The translations under genes were made by a program, and so were the position numbers. A stretch of DNA of 64,000 bases from Effrenium voratum (lineage: Eukaryota > Sar > Dinophyceae > Suessiales > Symbiodiniaceae): positions 630,033 to 694,032 of the forward strand of contig CAUJNA010000458.1 in assembly GCA_963377175.1 (NCBI GenBank), given 5' to 3'. Positions 24,448 to 37,300 of this stretch are shown here, piece by piece (position 1 is the first letter of the stretch; every line of letters starts with the position of its first letter). A model generated the notes under the pieces. The model did no database searches. It was given only the letters and a program-made list of their open reading frames with translations, and had not been told where the DNA came from.

Positions 24448-24469
24448 TCACCGAAGCTCGAGGAGGGTC
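24448..24469 (-). CDS. Candidate short terminal exon (TLLELR, stop)
   Basis: With the acceptor TTGCCAG|GAC this 22-nt exon completes the preceding Arg codon and reads TLLELR followed by TGA. The phase match with 25174-25263 gives N-M-R-T-L-L-E-L-R-stop, a natural helical C-terminus. Another frame through the same island (PSSSFGDFGHKRRRAACS) is also open, so the call is tentative. Confidence 0.32.
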
Positions 24470-25173
24470 CTGGCAAAAGTTGGACGCCGAAACAAGCCGG
24501 GGCTGGGACTTTGTATGATCCGCTTTAGAACCTAGATCGCACTGTTGACCAACTTGGGAAGCTGGACTCCCCAGGTCAACAAACACATCTTCAAAAGACT
24601 TCGGTATTGGGGGATGTCTCCGGCAGAATGCCCACGCCACTGAACATACACTTCGACAGGTTCTTTGCCTTTTCACTCGCAGTATTCCTTAGTTCTTGCA
24701 CCCCCCCCCCCCCCACGCGAACTTAGCAATGCCCAGGGTCCGACGCGTTCCGCCCAAAAGCATTCCATCGGGTGGCCCAAGGTGCCATGGATCAACGGGG
24801 GTTAGCAAACTTGGCTCCCAACGCATTGGTACCGGTATTGTATATATATATATATGGTCAGGCCGCCCCCCCATGAACTACCTTTCCTTATTTATTCATA
24901 AAATGACTGCAAAAAACACTGTGTTTTCCATAGTGTATCGCTCTCTCGACCATAAACACAACAAACATGACAAACACATATTTTGTGTTGAACAAATATG
25001 TAAATTTATTGGGCAAACTGTGGGACTTCTTTGGGTACACTTCGGACAACAGTTCATCCTTCATCATTTTCTGATAACCAAATAATGACAGGAATCCGGC
25101 ACACATTTTCCTGGTAGCCTCCAAGATAGAACCCACAAAAGGGTCTGAGGGACCGGCCCCATTCAGTTGTTTC

Positions 25174-25263
25174 CTCATGTTTGGATGGCGCGACAGCTCG
25201 AGTCTTCGATGGAAGGCTCCTGTCTCGAAAAAGGCCGCCAGCTCGTGGCGCGACAACTTGGGC
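25174..25263 (-). CDS. Candidate exon (gene A 3' end or separate gene)
   Basis: The frame reads PKLSRHELAAFFETGAFHRR then LELSRHPNM, an amphipathic, charged helical segment. The acceptor is CCCGAG|GCC and the donor a GA type, ATGAG|GA. Its last two bases pair with the first G of the next island (24469) to make Arg. A second frame starting from an upstream ATG (MADPGPEAQVVAPRAGG) is also open. It could extend gene A beyond exon 14; the strand and GC content support a real exon, the assignment is open. Confidence 0.42.
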
Positions 25264-27300
25264 CTCGGGACCCGGATCCGCCATCCGCAATCCCGCCACG
25301 AAGTGAGTCGGTCCCTTTTTGGGTGTGTTTTTAGACCCAACATACTTTGGTTTTCCCTTTAAACACCAGGAAAAAGCGGGGTGCCCCCAGAAAAGCGGGA
25401 CCCAAATGGAAAGGGCGGTCAAAGCATTCCCAGCCCCAAGGTGGAAAGTAGGGACTGGCTTGTATCAAGAAAACCGCAGGTGAGCAATTGGGCAAACATG
25501 TTGCTTGTTCTGTCTAATGCAGAATACACGCTTGAGCTATCAACCGATAGGAAAGATCGAGTCCCACTTTTGTCGCGTACCCAAGGGTTCAACGTCACGG
25601 TATCCCCAGTCAGCTTCCACAAATGCAAAGGGGCCTATGGTTTATGTCAATGTGTGACTCCTACCCTCCCCCCCTCCCATGACCGATCCCCCCTTTCCTG
25701 GTTTCCTTTAAGCAAATAAGGCATAAGTTTGTTTCTAGGGGCACCCCCAAAATAGCTTTGGTTTTCCTTTGTTGGTCTTCCTTCAAAACCAACTAAAGCG
25801 GGTACCCAGAGAAAAAGAGACGCACCCAAAATTGGATTCATGGAATCCTCGCCTTGCACAGGTCTCCAACGCAATCCAGCTGAGCCATCCACGCCTTCAG
25901 GCGCATGCCAAGGGCTCTGTGGGATCTCCACAAAACACACATGATCACCAAAGGTGTAAAAGTCAAATCTAGAACCATTCAAAGGGCTCCAGACTGGGAG
26001 GAACTGGATGCTGTTCATGCCTCCAAGAAGTATGGTGAAAGGCTGGGTACAGCAGTCAGCTGAGATTTGGAAGCCTGCGACAGGATCCCGTGACCCGCAC
26101 GACACGCCCCATCAGATCCATGCTGTTTGCTCTCCCCCTTGGACGACTTCTGGGTCATCTTTGACGCATCCAGCATTCCTTGGACCAGTGCATCCCAAAC
26201 CAGCAAGAGGATGACTTTGTCCAGCACCAATCAAGGGCCAGTGGAGTGCACCTTCTGTCGCCGATTTTGGCGCTGGGGAAACGGCCTTACGACGCCGCAT
26301 GACACGCTTTATACCGGTTGGATCAGCCCAAGCCTCCAGTGGATTTCCCAGGACGAAACGAAAAAACACCCGTTTGTTGGCTGTGTGAGGACAACTTAGG
26401 AGGGGAGCCATGGAAAGATCATACGTCGTACGTCATGAGTCATGACCCTTACCTGTGCTTGATGGCCCCATGCGAAGTCAACCCTGAGCCAAACCTTGTA
26501 GAAGCTATATCCTGGTTGCATTTGAACTAATCTTGCGCCGGCCATGTACAAATCAGCATCCCCGCTCCTCAAATCCGCCCCACCCCAACCCAACCCCAAC
26601 CCACTCACCGCACCTGGGCAATGGGAGATCCAGCAGACCCTCGGCACCTGAGCTACTGAGCCGGACGAATTTCCAGTCGGCCAGTTGCCAGCGCCATGAA
26701 GGGAAACAACAACTGGCGATGCAGGTGGGCCCCTTTCGGGGACACAGAGTCTGGGCAAAGTACTTAAATTCTCAAACGCACACATACACGCATACCCGCG
26801 CACATTCAACAGGAAATCCCCAAGAAAGAAACCTTCATCCGGGGAACTTCCGCCGAAAACCTAATTCTGTTGAAACTTGTGAGGTTGCTGGTCCTTGGAT
26901 GGTCAACCATGCTGCAGCAACCTTCGCCCACTTGAAATTGCTACACCGAAAGGATTTTGTTCAATCAGTTTGCACTTCCAATACTGAAAGGAATCAACGC
27001 CGGAATGGCGGCTGCAAGGTTTCAGCTGGTTTTCTGATGGCTGAAGCGCCCCCTCGACCGTCAAAGGCGCGCATCAACCCGTATGCACATCTAGGGGTTT
27101 GAGGGTATATCCTTTCCATGCGTTGGGACTCTGGGGAATCGGGGTTGAGAGAAAGAGTCAAGCAAACAGAGCATGCGTGCGAATACGTCTCATCAAATAG
27201 ACATAGCATAGCACTCCGCACTAACCAGTATGACCTAGACCTCTAATGGTAAACGGAACGAGTGTGTCGTTTTGTAGAGAAGCCTTTTAGTTGGTTGGTT

Positions 27301-27469
27301 TTAAAGGTTGCCAAACAGACAACCACCATTTTGGGCTTTTGACTGAGGCTTGCGCTGTGCCACGCTCTGGGCATCGCTTGGTGCGGCCGCGGAATGTCGC
27401 GTGCGCGCCAAATCAGACAGCTCAGCACATGGCGTGGGTCCGAATCCGACGGAGTCTTGGAATGGGCTC
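27301..27469 (-). CDS. Gene A exon 14 (possible terminal exon)
   Basis: After completing the split Arg codon the frame reads SPFQDSVGFGPTPCAELSDL then ARTRHSAAAPSDAQSVAQRK, and on to PQSKAQNGGCLFGNL and a TAA. The acceptor CTCCAG|GAG is good and the phase fits exon 13. The composition (Ser, Ala, Gln, Pro) suggests a disordered tail. It could be the last exon, or could end earlier at a GC donor and splice to exon 15. There is no family support. Confidence 0.38.
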
Positions 27470-28974
27470 CTGGAGTTGTTTCTGGCCTTCCGAGTGGATA
27501 AGACGTAGCCAACATTTCAAGTCAGCTGTGAAGGCCCAGTGAAGTTCTGTCCTTGACACATCCGAAGGACCTGAACATAATCAGGTTTTCTGCAAAGATA
27601 TATGTAAGCTGCCCGGAAAACTCTGGTTAGGTAGTGTCCAACATGACATCATGCAATGATCTGCAACGCGTGTGTACGTGAGAGATTCTAGCACTTGGCC
27701 GGGCTGTTTGATTCTCACACATTCCCTAATGCCATGAATTCAGAGCTCTGGCAAATCTTTCCGGTGAAGCGAAGTGATTGACTGGGTGCTAAGAATATAG
27801 GGGGTCAGACTAGACAATCAAACATAGCCATCCCCTGTTGGTTTCCTTGGGGGGCTTGAAACACCACGACCTTCAAGTGTCGCACACGTGGTCTGGACGT
27901 CATTTGCCGTCACACCACGTATTCCTCAGGCACATCCTTGAGCCCCAAAATCAATTGTCGACAGGACACTGGAAAAAACGCAGGTTGATCATTGAGAAGC
28001 ATGACTAAAAACACACCTGGAAACCAAAACCATCAACCAATTTACGACTTGGGAACTGACAAAGGTGACGCTGAGTGCTTTCTGCCTAAAACGAGGGTCC
28101 GAAGGGAACTGGCACAATAACAACTTCTCGAAAGTGAACAGAAGCAAGCAAGTCTCATCACAACACCCTGACGCACCCCCCGTGCCCGGTCATTGATTGG
28201 GCGTGCTTTTTGCACGGGGATTCCCATTGACACCGAAAACACTCACTCGGCCCAAAGAGTGGCCGATGGCAGAGGAAGCGGCAAGTTCGCGGGTGAAGAT
28301 AGGCTTTGAATTGTATCGCAAAGCCGAAACATGAATAAGGAATCTGCCAGTATAGGACCTACATCATGAACCCAGCTGTTTGGTGACCCTGGTAGAAAAA
28401 GGGACATCTTTGGGGGGGTTGACGAACCTTTTGGGGGACTCGGATACAGCAGTCAGATTGCATCTGCAAGGAAATGGCAGTTCACTTTTCCGCGCCTACT
28501 TTTCTGCGCACGAAACTGAGCTGTAAGGCTCCAGCTGAAACATGGCGAATCCACGCGTAGTCCAAGTCGGTAGCTTGCCCCAAAGGTTGCCGAGGGAAAC
28601 GTGTGGGACAAATCGAACACCATATCACTCATCCATACCCCATGGCCTTTGCTTTGGAAAATGATCAGCCTTTGGCTTAGACTATCTGGAAACCAAACCC
28701 ACTATGCCTTATGTATTCCGGCCATTGCGAAATTTACAGCAGCACTCTTCGGGACATCGCCGACCCTTCGACGGCGCTTCGAGCGCGCGGCTCACTTGCC
28801 ACAGGCCATGGAAATAAGGCATGCCACAATCTTAGCTGCCAGTCCAATCCCCACCAGTCACGGTTCGCAAGGAATCTGAGGAAATCTCAAAAGGGTTTGA
28901 GAAGCTTTCGGTAGGGTACGGGGCCCTTATGTCTCTCCTCATTTCTGTGTGGATCAGCTGGGCAGAAATGCCCA

Positions 28975-29103
<129 letters not shown>

Positions 29104-29962
29104 ACCAGAATGAGACGCCCAAGCGGTATCAAGTCCCAAACACTTAGGAAGCTCCTTTTGTCGGTCGTTCGGCCCGAAATCCCAAAAGGGGGCCGCTCTA
29201 CGGGAAAGGCCCTATAAATGACTGTGGCCCGTGAGCCCCCTCTTTACAGATGATTCTCGAAAAACCGAGTTCTGATCCCTTGCGCCATTTTTGCACCCTG
29301 CACTCATTTTGGGATGGGGGCCCCAATAAAGATCCATGGCAGAAACCTCTTCCTCAGTTGGACCAGTTGCCCTATGGGGCAGGCGTCGCAATCTCAGACT
29401 GATCCACTTCGCAGAAGCAAGTTTGTGGTGGCTCGACTCCACCCTGGTCCATTGTTGCGTGTGTGTTTTGGCTCACATCATTTTACTTCAAGGGACATGG
29501 AAATAGGGTACAACGTAAACGCACTTCCGAAAAGCCATGACCCCAATTAGAATGTTTGTCCTAACGCTTTTGGTTGCCAGGCAGCCCACACGGTGGTCAT
29601 CGTCACCGGCGCTGGCACTTGACAGAGCCAAAGCATGAACCTGCGAAGGCCAAAGGAGGGTTACTAGGCCGTGTGATTCCATTCCCTGGTTTTGTAGGGA
29701 ACCAAGGGAACCAGCCTTTAAAGACCAAGATGAACATGGTTGCCTACGGAGGCAACTGGGTTAAATTGAGGGCTCATAGCCTCAAAAATCATCCGTTATC
29801 TAGGGGAATCTCTTGGGGTGCCTTCTTGCTTGGTTCTCCAGTACTTTTCCGGGGAATAATTTAAGGGGCTAAACAAGTACACACAGCGTTGCTCGGCGAT
29901 CGTGACCAAATCTTTGGATTCTATGTGCACCAACATGCCATTCTGATCATTCAGCCTCTTTT

Positions 29963-30313
29963 TTAACCCTCGCTCCAACAATCATGGAAATGGACAGGGG
30001 GCTTCCGCAAAGAAGTAGAAATCCAACACCCTCGCCTCGTCGGCTGCCATGCTCGGATAAAAAGTACCAACTGCACTTTCGTTGTACGCCGCGGCTGATC
30101 CAAGCCTGCCAGCATGTTGAACTCTCTAGCGAGAACGGCGCCCCAATGTGCACTGACATCTCCGCTCATCGCCACTAGGGCATTCTGATATTGGAGCCAT
30201 ACACGGGGCCACAACCCCACGTGGCAGACGTCTGTGTCATTTGTCAGCACCGTGGCGCCAGGGTCTGTCAAAGACTTTTCCGCAGCATATGCTGCGTATA
30301 GGCAACTGACCAA
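29963..30313 (-). pseudogene. Isolated 116-codon ORF in an intron of gene A
   Basis: The frame includes VWLQYQNALVAMSGDVSAHW then GAVLAREFNMLAGLDQ. It is open for 351 nt, longer than the neighbouring exons. It does not fit the phases of gene A exons 13 and 14. The W-G-x-x-L-x-x-E-F pattern faintly resembles the N-terminal part of GH3 glycosidases, too weakly to assign. It may be a remnant of a mobile element. Confidence 0.28.
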
Positions 30314-31244
30314 TGCACTGACAGCGAGCCTTTTGGGGGGTCGAAGGCTGTGAGAGACACATGCAGCGTGGAGTCATGCAAGGACAGATTCCTTCGCTAA
30401 CAAAGCAAGGATCCTGGTCAAATTGCACGACTGTTTGCGGTCAACCTGAATTTGCCAAATGGAATCAAGCACGACTAATCCCCCCAGTGAAAAAACATAT
30501 TATGAGGGTTCCTGTGTCTGTGGTTGGAGCCTCGATTAAGGACTGGATTGACATAAGTTGCTTACATTGAACATGGGGATGTATGTCCAGCAAACATGTT
30601 TGAGGGTGTTCTACTTCAAGTTTCATAGCATTGGTTCCCCTTAAGACTTCACTCAATCAAAGGGAAGACACTTCATGTGGATAGTACAAGAGAGAAACAA
30701 CAACAAGGACTCCGTTCCTGAGTGGATTGGCCAAACAATCTCAAACAGTGTAAAGTTCAGGAACACAGGGAGTGAGAGAAGCCCTGAATATTCTCTCTTC
30801 TGCCGTTACAGTGAAATGCTGCAGATTCACAACGAATAGCATCCCTAAAACGCGGCATGTTGCGACAAACTGATTTTCCTTGCTCCCAGATTCTGAACCC
30901 GGCACAGCAGCAGAAAACTTCGGGTCCGTCGAAGTTAACGGTTGGAAGGTGCAAGGAATCCCTGAAAAGAGGCTTTGTTCATGTCTTGTTTCGGGTTTCG
31001 CAGAATGAAGGGTGGCAGAAAGATGGGCGTCATACGTGTTGCGTCCTTTTGCTTTGTTGTCTCTGTCGCCCTCCCACATCGCCGAGGGAGATCAATTTAC
31101 ATTGACCCAAACAAACAGGTAAACCCTTTAACACCCTTTAAACCCTCCATGTGGAACCGTTTAAATGGCTCCCTTGGTACAAAGGGCGTTAGCCGGAGAG
31201 GGCCCCAATTTTATGCCTTGCACCACTGCCCGGAAGAAAGACGC

Positions 31245-31291
31245 CTGCGGACCGGGGACTTCTGCAGCGCTTGCAGGTGCGCCAGTGAGGA
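31245..31291 (-). CDS. Gene A exon 13 (probable): end of LON domain
   Basis: The exon would read SSLAHLQALQKSPVR and end in a split Arg codon before a CAG|GC donor. Lon-type domains end in a helix after the N-P-L-P segment, and this leucine-rich stretch fits. It joins exon 12 in phase 0 only if the acceptor is CTTCAG|TCC, the one acceptor in this gene not followed by G. A missed small exon, or a different frame, is the alternative. Confidence 0.45.
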
Positions 31292-32172
31292 CTGAAGGCC
31301 TCGTGTGGACAAAGTTTTCTTGCATCCAGTTGCCATTGTTAGCTTGGCGGCCTCACCCCTAGTTTAAACATGATTGAATAAACTTTGAAACCGGCCTTTG
31401 TTTGGTTCCCGCGGAGTCGGTCTGGCTGATCTTGCTTTGCCTGACGGTGACCCGGACGGAGAGCGGGGTTTGGTGTCACTAGACAGTTGGGCCCTGGGAA
31501 AGGCACACAGACATCCCCATGGAGGTTTGGAGCAATGGATCATTTGTAGTAGACTCACAAAACGGGACGACCTTGACAAAGCTCGCGCCTCGTTTGACTT
31601 CTGCAAACCAACCACAAACAGGAGCACTACATGTCACAAACACCAGATACAACAAGCACAACAACAATGATTATGCCCCTTCACCCCTGGATTGGCCTGC
31701 ACGCACTCTCTGGAGTCTCTCCTGGCCGGCATGGTTGACTGACTTGTCAACAGGCATCGCCCCAGAAGGACCCCAAAACGCGGTGAATCCCAGAAACGAG
31801 CTCATATCCGAGAAATGGATGTTTCTTGGAGGCTCCATGTAATATTCTAAAACAAACAGCTTCCCGGTCACGCAAGTTGTGGCTTTTTCACGGGTCTGTT
31901 GGCTCAGAAGCGCTAAGACGCTAAGAAAGGAATCCACGAGACCTGAACATGCGCAAATAGAGTAACTGGACGTCGAGGCGTCCACAGCTGTAAATGTGTT
32001 GGGAGCTGTACCACCATTCGAACTATGCTGGTTGACACTGCCTGCGAAACCGACTTTCCGAGGCCCTCAACTGGCTTCAGCTCTACCGGGTATGCCACCT
32101 TTGCGTGGCTTAGGTTGAGAAAAATCCCAAGGCCCTCAACCTCCAAAGCTTCGCAGAACCTTCGGGTTCTGA

Positions 32173-32859
32173 TTGAAGGCTTCTGAGAACCGTTCTGGGA
32201 AGGGAGATCCTGAAAGACCTGATGGCTGTTTGCTGCTACGTTCTTGGTGCGACCAAATCAGCAAGTGTTCCTGCGGAGAAGCATCTCCTTGGCACGGACA
32301 TTCGCAACTTGGTCAAACCATGGCTGCTCAAGTGACCTGCACAAATGCGCCGCTTGTTTCCCGCAGCGATGAGTGCCGATGTTGTTTGCGCTCTTGTGTT
32401 CCTCACCCGCAAAGTGCGATTGTGTTGAACCTTCAACTCACTGAAACAAGCAAAGATGTTGGCGACCATTCTCCGGACGCCTCGACGTCTCTTTGTTCGA
32501 CCAATGTTGGGACAAGCATAAATGTTCGTCGTGATCCTATAGTGAACAAAGCAGCTGCTAGCGAAACACACAGCACTCTATCGGCATCTGCTGCTGCTGC
32601 TGCTGCTGCTGCTACTTCTGCTGTTGCTGCTGTTCAGGCTCGCTTGCGCGAATCACCTGAAGGCGCGATTCGGGTAAATATGGCTCCACACCAAGGAATG
32701 CAGATTGAAACCACAGCCTCTTCAGTGCGCTCACCAGATTCTGAAGAAGTCTACCAAGACTATGTACAGACTGACCATAGATGGGACATCCTCTCATATT
32801 CATTAAGTTGCCTAGTAGCGGGTCTAGAAAAAGACACGACTTTATCCATCCCCTTTTAG
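32173..32859 (+). CDS. Plus-strand 228-codon ORF of unknown function
   Basis: This is the longest plus-strand frame outside simple repeats. It lies in the gene A intron between exons 12 and 13, opposite to the gene. The middle contains a CTG/GCT run encoding SASAAAAAAAATSAVAAVQA, preceded by a Cys-rich stretch (CRCCLRSCVP) and followed by an acidic segment (SSVRSPDSEEVYQDYV). Minus-strand frames overlap it. It could be an intronless retrogene or chance; no domain is recognised and no spliced-leader relic is seen before it. Confidence 0.3.
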   Translation: MKASENRSGKGDPERPDGCLLLRSWCDQISKCSCGEASPWHGHSQLGQTMAAQVTCTNAPLVSRSDECRCCLRSCVPHPQSAIVLNLQLTETSKDVGDHSPDASTSLCSTNVGTSINVRRDPIVNKAAASETHSTLSASAAAAAAAATSAVAAVQARLRESPEGAIRVNMAPHQGMQIETTASSVRSPDSEEVYQDYVQTDHRWDILSYSLSCLVAGLEKDTTLSIPF

Positions 32860-33170
32860 ATTCCTTTTGAAACACCTTACCAGTTACGGGCCAGCTTGCC
32901 CCCAGTTCCACATGGCTCCGGGAACCTGACAAACGGGAAAATCGCCGGAGCGGCGCGAAGTGGACGCGCGGCTTGTTTCGACCAACTTGATGGGCCCCCA
33001 AACCGAAAGGTGAGCTGGACTTTTCTTGACGCGCCACTGATGAGCCCACGTCTCTTACGACAATAGTGGGTTGACCCCTCAAATGGGCCACTAACGACCC
33101 CACGCCTCTTATCGCATGACACACAGGTTTGGGGTGGGTTGGCAAAGCCCGGGTGTCCAAAAGCCCAGGC

Positions 33171-33251
33171 CTGGGGGTCTTCGGCCGCCAGCACCTCCGC
33201 ACGCAGCTCCGGGGCGAGGCCCAGAGGCGGCAAGGGGTTGATCAGCGCAGC
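33171..33251 (-). CDS. Gene A exon 12: LON domain, NPLPPLG segment
   Basis: This exact 27-codon exon reads AALINPLPPLGLAPELRAEV then LAAEDPQ. N-P-L-P-x-L-G followed by an amphipathic helix is found near the end of LON domains in RING-LON proteins. The acceptor is CTCCGAG|GCT and the donor is CCCCAG|GC. Phase 0 at both ends. Confidence 0.85.
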
Positions 33252-33896
33252 CTCGGAGTCAAGGGCGAAGAGTGGGGTTCTGGATTTGTTTGAATGATGG
33301 CTGTGGCTCAAAAAAAGTGGTACCAACATGGCACCCTGGTTAGTGGAACCAAAGACTAACACCCGCGTAACCCGGCTCTTTAATTTTGAGCCATACCCTG
33401 GTGTGTCTGCGTGTCTTGGAATTCCCGCGTTTTAGATTGGCTTGTAATTCTGGAATTGTTTGAATTCTGGATTTGTGTGTGTGTGTCTGTGTGTCATGGA
33501 TTTCCAGGGGTTTAGATGGGATTGCAGGGTTTTGGAGTTGCGGGGTTTGGATGTGCATGGCTGTTGGAGTTGGTACCCCTTTCGGGTTGGCTTGGGACAC
33601 TGGATGGAAAGACCGACAGCCATGTTCATGAGGGGCACAACGGACGGAACCTTCCAAATTTCCCCTGGTGACCTATAGAAACTAATCAGGGCGCATTTCT
33701 ACATGAGTACTATCTGAAAATATCTTAAAATTGTGGGACCTCCAGAAAGGTTGGTTTCCTTTTGGCTTTCTCAAAAACCAAAAAGGGGGTTCCCCAAAAA
33801 GAGACACCTCTCTGGCTGTGGCTGAAAAAATAGTGGCCCAAAATGGAACAAACCCAGACACCGACCCCCGCGCAAACCGACTGAGCCCGACGCCGC

Positions 33897-33947
33897 CCAA
33901 AGCGCCAGCTTCCCCGGCTGGCTGCAGGGGGGCCTTGGGCCCAGCTC
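33897..33947 (-). CDS. Gene A exon 11: LON domain C-terminal helices
   Basis: The exon reads ELGPRPPCSQPGKLALW, with an acceptor CCCCAG|GAG and a GC donor directly after TGG. Joined to exon 12 it yields K-L-A-L-W-A-A-L-I-N-P-L-P-P, close to the F-S-F-W-L-A-A-L-x-x-x-L-P pattern of LON domains. The match appears only when the unusual TGG|GC donor is used. Both ends are phase 0. Confidence 0.78.
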
Positions 33948-35299
33948 CTGGGGACGACCCAAGGAGCCTTTGCCGGGGCCAACTCTTGGTTTCAACATGT
34001 TACAGCACTTTGAACAACCTCTAAGAACCCCTTTTGTTTTTTTTCCTAGAGGGGCAATGGTAGTCTGGTCAAACTTGGTCTCTTGGGAGGCACTGATGGG
34101 GCAACCACTCTCCCGCAAACATGAAAGTTGAGCTTTGAAAATACAGTGGTCAACTAGGGACCGTCTGTCAGAATCCTTCCGTTCATTCAAAGGCAGCTTG
34201 TATACATTATATAATGAGCCCGTGCCCATGCTGGACCTCTGTGAGTGCTGGATTCCCACAATCAAGCCACAACCAGTTAGTCAACAAGTAGTTCACCAAT
34301 AAAACAGTGGCTTCAAGGCTTCAACATGCGAAGAAATCACCTCAGCCCTGTCGCCCAGTGACCCCAGTAGAAAAAGGAAATCCGGTAGAGAGGAAGTGGG
34401 ATTCCGCTGAACAGCTAGGTACCCTGAGATGGTCGGAAATCCCCTCAAAAGCTGTCAATTTTGAGGGATGACTCAAATAACAGTCCATGATGCTGGGCTG
34501 GTCCTTGACTCTTTGCAACTGTATGTTTAGGACCAGTTAAATTTTCAACCAAAGCACACATAGCTAACTGGTACGTAAGTGCGTCTCAGCGCCGCTTTAG
34601 GCCTCCGATTCAAGAGGCACCGCAGGAATGCATTAACAAAAAAGAGGCCCCCTCTACATCAAGGACAGGATGGGGAAGCACCGCTCAAAGGGCCAGGCCA
34701 TTTGAAGGGGCCTGACGAACGCGTGGTACCTTGTTGTGTTTTTGTTTCGGGAAACTAAAAGGAAAACCGAAGCCAGTTTGGGGGTCACCCCAGAAAAAAG
34801 ACATCCAACTAGATGACCCCCTTCTGGTTTATATCACCTGTTTGAGCCAACAACATTGCTGAAACGGGAAGCACCGGATTGCCCCGGGCCAGCAATCCAG
34901 TCTTACCTGCGCGGCCATGGGACAAATACGTGACTTTGAAAGGGAATCAACACTCAACACATGGAAACTTTTGAGTGCCGCTGTGCTCTATGTTCATATT
35001 CCAACGAACAAAGTCTCATACCTGATTAGTCCCAAGAGAAAGCGCGGGAACGGGCAAAATAAACGTGGCGCGGCTTCTCCTGCAGAATGGAGCTCAGTCG
35101 TCGATCTTTCACCAAGCCCTGGCCGCGAAATCTGACACTCAGACCTGAAATAGAATTCCAACTGCCTACTTCCAGGTTGTGGTTTCCCTTGGCAGCAACT
35201 GGATCCCGATATATCAATCGAGGCACACGTGGGCAAATTGCAGGTATGGTTTTCCAGTAACTTGGGGCACCTTCCCAACGGTTCCCGAAACCTAGTGCG

Positions 35300-35333
35300 A
35301 ACCACTGGTTAACGGCTTAACTAACCAGTGGTT
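35300..35333. repeat. 12-bp inverted repeat
   Basis: AACCACTGGTTA and TAACCAGTGGTT are separated by 10 bases within an intron of gene A. Confidence 0.8.
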
Positions 35334-35851
35334 TCTTTATGTTCCCCTTTTGAAGGAGGCTTCCCCTTAAACATGGGCATTCACCCCATCATATAACTTT
35401 GAGGCAGCTCAGGTAAACTGCAGGTAAATGTTATTCGGTATTGATTGGTAGTAGGCATGGCTTCTGACAAACTTCATACATTTCATACCACCAATCCCTC
35501 CTCATCCTGTCCCCGGAGAAAACAAACACCTTCTATTGGCTGCTTGATTTTACGGAAACACCTCCTCATAAACAGGGAAAACTGAACACACTTGAGGTCT
35601 GTGCACTGGGTCCGAAAAGCCTCTAAATGGGGATCTTCAATCTTCAGGGAAACCACACCCAAAATACATGTTGCCAACAATTCAAAATGCGACAACTTGG
35701 GTGTCTCGTTTGTTCTTCTTCTTTTTCGGGATTCCACAAAACGATGGTTTTCCTGTTTGCGTTTTTTCTCTAAACCAACAAACAAGAGGTACAGACCAAA
35801 AAAGAACACCCCCGCTGTCAGGATCCGAGGGGAAAGCCCCAAAGCCGGCGC

Positions 35852-35943
35852 CTGCCATTCCTCCAGCTCCGGAAGCATTTCCTCGGCTGCCGAAACGTCC
35901 TCCGCGCGGACGTCCATGCCGGCGTCGGCGTCGGCGTCCGCAC
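35852..35943 (-). CDS. Gene A exon 10: acidic helical insert of LON domain
   Basis: After the shared Gly codon the exon reads ADADADAGMDVRAEDVSAAE then EMLPELEEWQ. An acidic, variable loop leading into a helix lies at this point of eukaryotic LON domains, before the C-terminal helical part. The three Asp-Ala repeats come from a GACGCC tandem and may vary in length between strains. The acceptor is CGCCAG|GTG and the donor is GGCAG|GC. Confidence 0.85.
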
Positions 35944-37236
35944 CTGGCGGGCAAAAGCGCCAACCACGAAACGAGTTCTGCGTCTATAGACCCAGTGGAT
36001 CCCAGTTGCCCAACAAGCAAATTCCAAAGGGCAGAGCTTCGCCATGTTCCTGTTGTTTTGCAAAGGGGTGTTGTTCTCTTGGTTGTATACGTATGCAGGG
36101 AAACATGTGGAGATTCTCTGAATTGTTTTGAGAGTGGGTTTCCTTAAACCGCCATTTGGAGGGTAACTTGATTAACACAAACATGTTTGCCGGTTCTGAA
36201 TATATCTTTGGCGGTTGGCTCCCTTAAGATGACCATTTAGAGGGTACTGTTGCACATGTTGCTTCCATGAACCCAGTGGCAAGGATGGGTGAAAGACCTC
36301 AGGGGCACAAGAGCCGGGTGCAGGACGCGGAGCTGAGTCCCCGGGATTCATGTTCGAAGGCCAGGGTGTCTCAATATGAGCCGAGTGGCCTCTAGTTTCC
36401 TTTTTAAAGGGTCACACAAGAATGCCAAAAAGCCGTCCCCTTCTCGAACCAGCCAAGGCACATGTGGGTTTGGCTCAGAATGGTGGGCTCCCTTTAAAAC
36501 AGCCAAAAGAACAGTATATGCCCTGGTTTGGCCTTCCATGTTGTGGGTTCTCCATGCTCTTTGTTTTATTTGGCCGTTTTTGGGACGGATTGTCTGCGTG
36601 TCCCACTCGTCAACCAATGACAGTGGTTCCGGCTATGATTTGGCAGTCCATAATGGCGGCATCAAGAACTAAGGGTCTTGGCCACAGCCGCACGCCATTT
36701 TGTTGGACGGCATCCTTTGCGTACTTATCTTCAAATAGAAAGCCCGGGTTGAGGTCAAACTGGCCTCGCCAACAGTGACTCACTTGTTGTTGTTTTGCTA
36801 GCACGCGTGGAAAACAATCGATTTCCCTACAAAGTTAGTTTGAAGGTTGCTTCGGTCGAGTAAAGAGCAACCATAGTTGAGAATTGCATAGTGCCTTTGT
36901 TTGAAGGACGCTCCCTTGATCCTTGGATACTTACATAGCTGTCAACAAACTCGGGTCCGTTCAAGCTCCTTGTCTTCCATGTGCGGCTTCGATGTCAAAG
37001 ATGCGAAACATGTTCCAAGTGGCAGCCCTTAACCTTCAGATATCTTCAGCATCTTTGGAAGCTTGCGTGTGTGTGCTTGGTTGATGTTGACCCCCCTGCA
37101 AAAAGTTTAACTTTTTGGAGGTTTAGTGGAAAACCCGTTGATTTTTCAAAGGTTCAAGTCTAAAGATCCAACCCGATAGCAGTCAAGTGTGTTTGACTGT
37201 AGCATGTTGAGACGTGGCAACGGTTGGGTTGACTGC

Positions 37237-37300
37237 CTCGGGACTCATCAAGGTAGGCGATCCGCGCCAGGAGGTAGCCGTCCGCTTGCAGCGCGGGGAC
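37237..37300 (-). CDS. Gene A exon 9: LON domain, DGYLLARI strand
   Basis: The exon reads VPALQADGYLLARIAYLDES then R. The D-G-Y-L-x-A-x-x-x-Y-L-x-D motif follows the R-F-x-V-L-E strand in LON domains, as it does here after exon 8. The acceptor is CCTCAG|GTC and the donor is CCGAG|GC. The exon ends with one spare G, completed by exon 10 to a Gly codon. Confidence 0.87.

Noticed and set aside
26533..27102. Plus-strand 189-codon frame
   Set aside because: Composition is Pro/His/Thr-rich from simple C- and CA-rich sequence, without splice support or motif.
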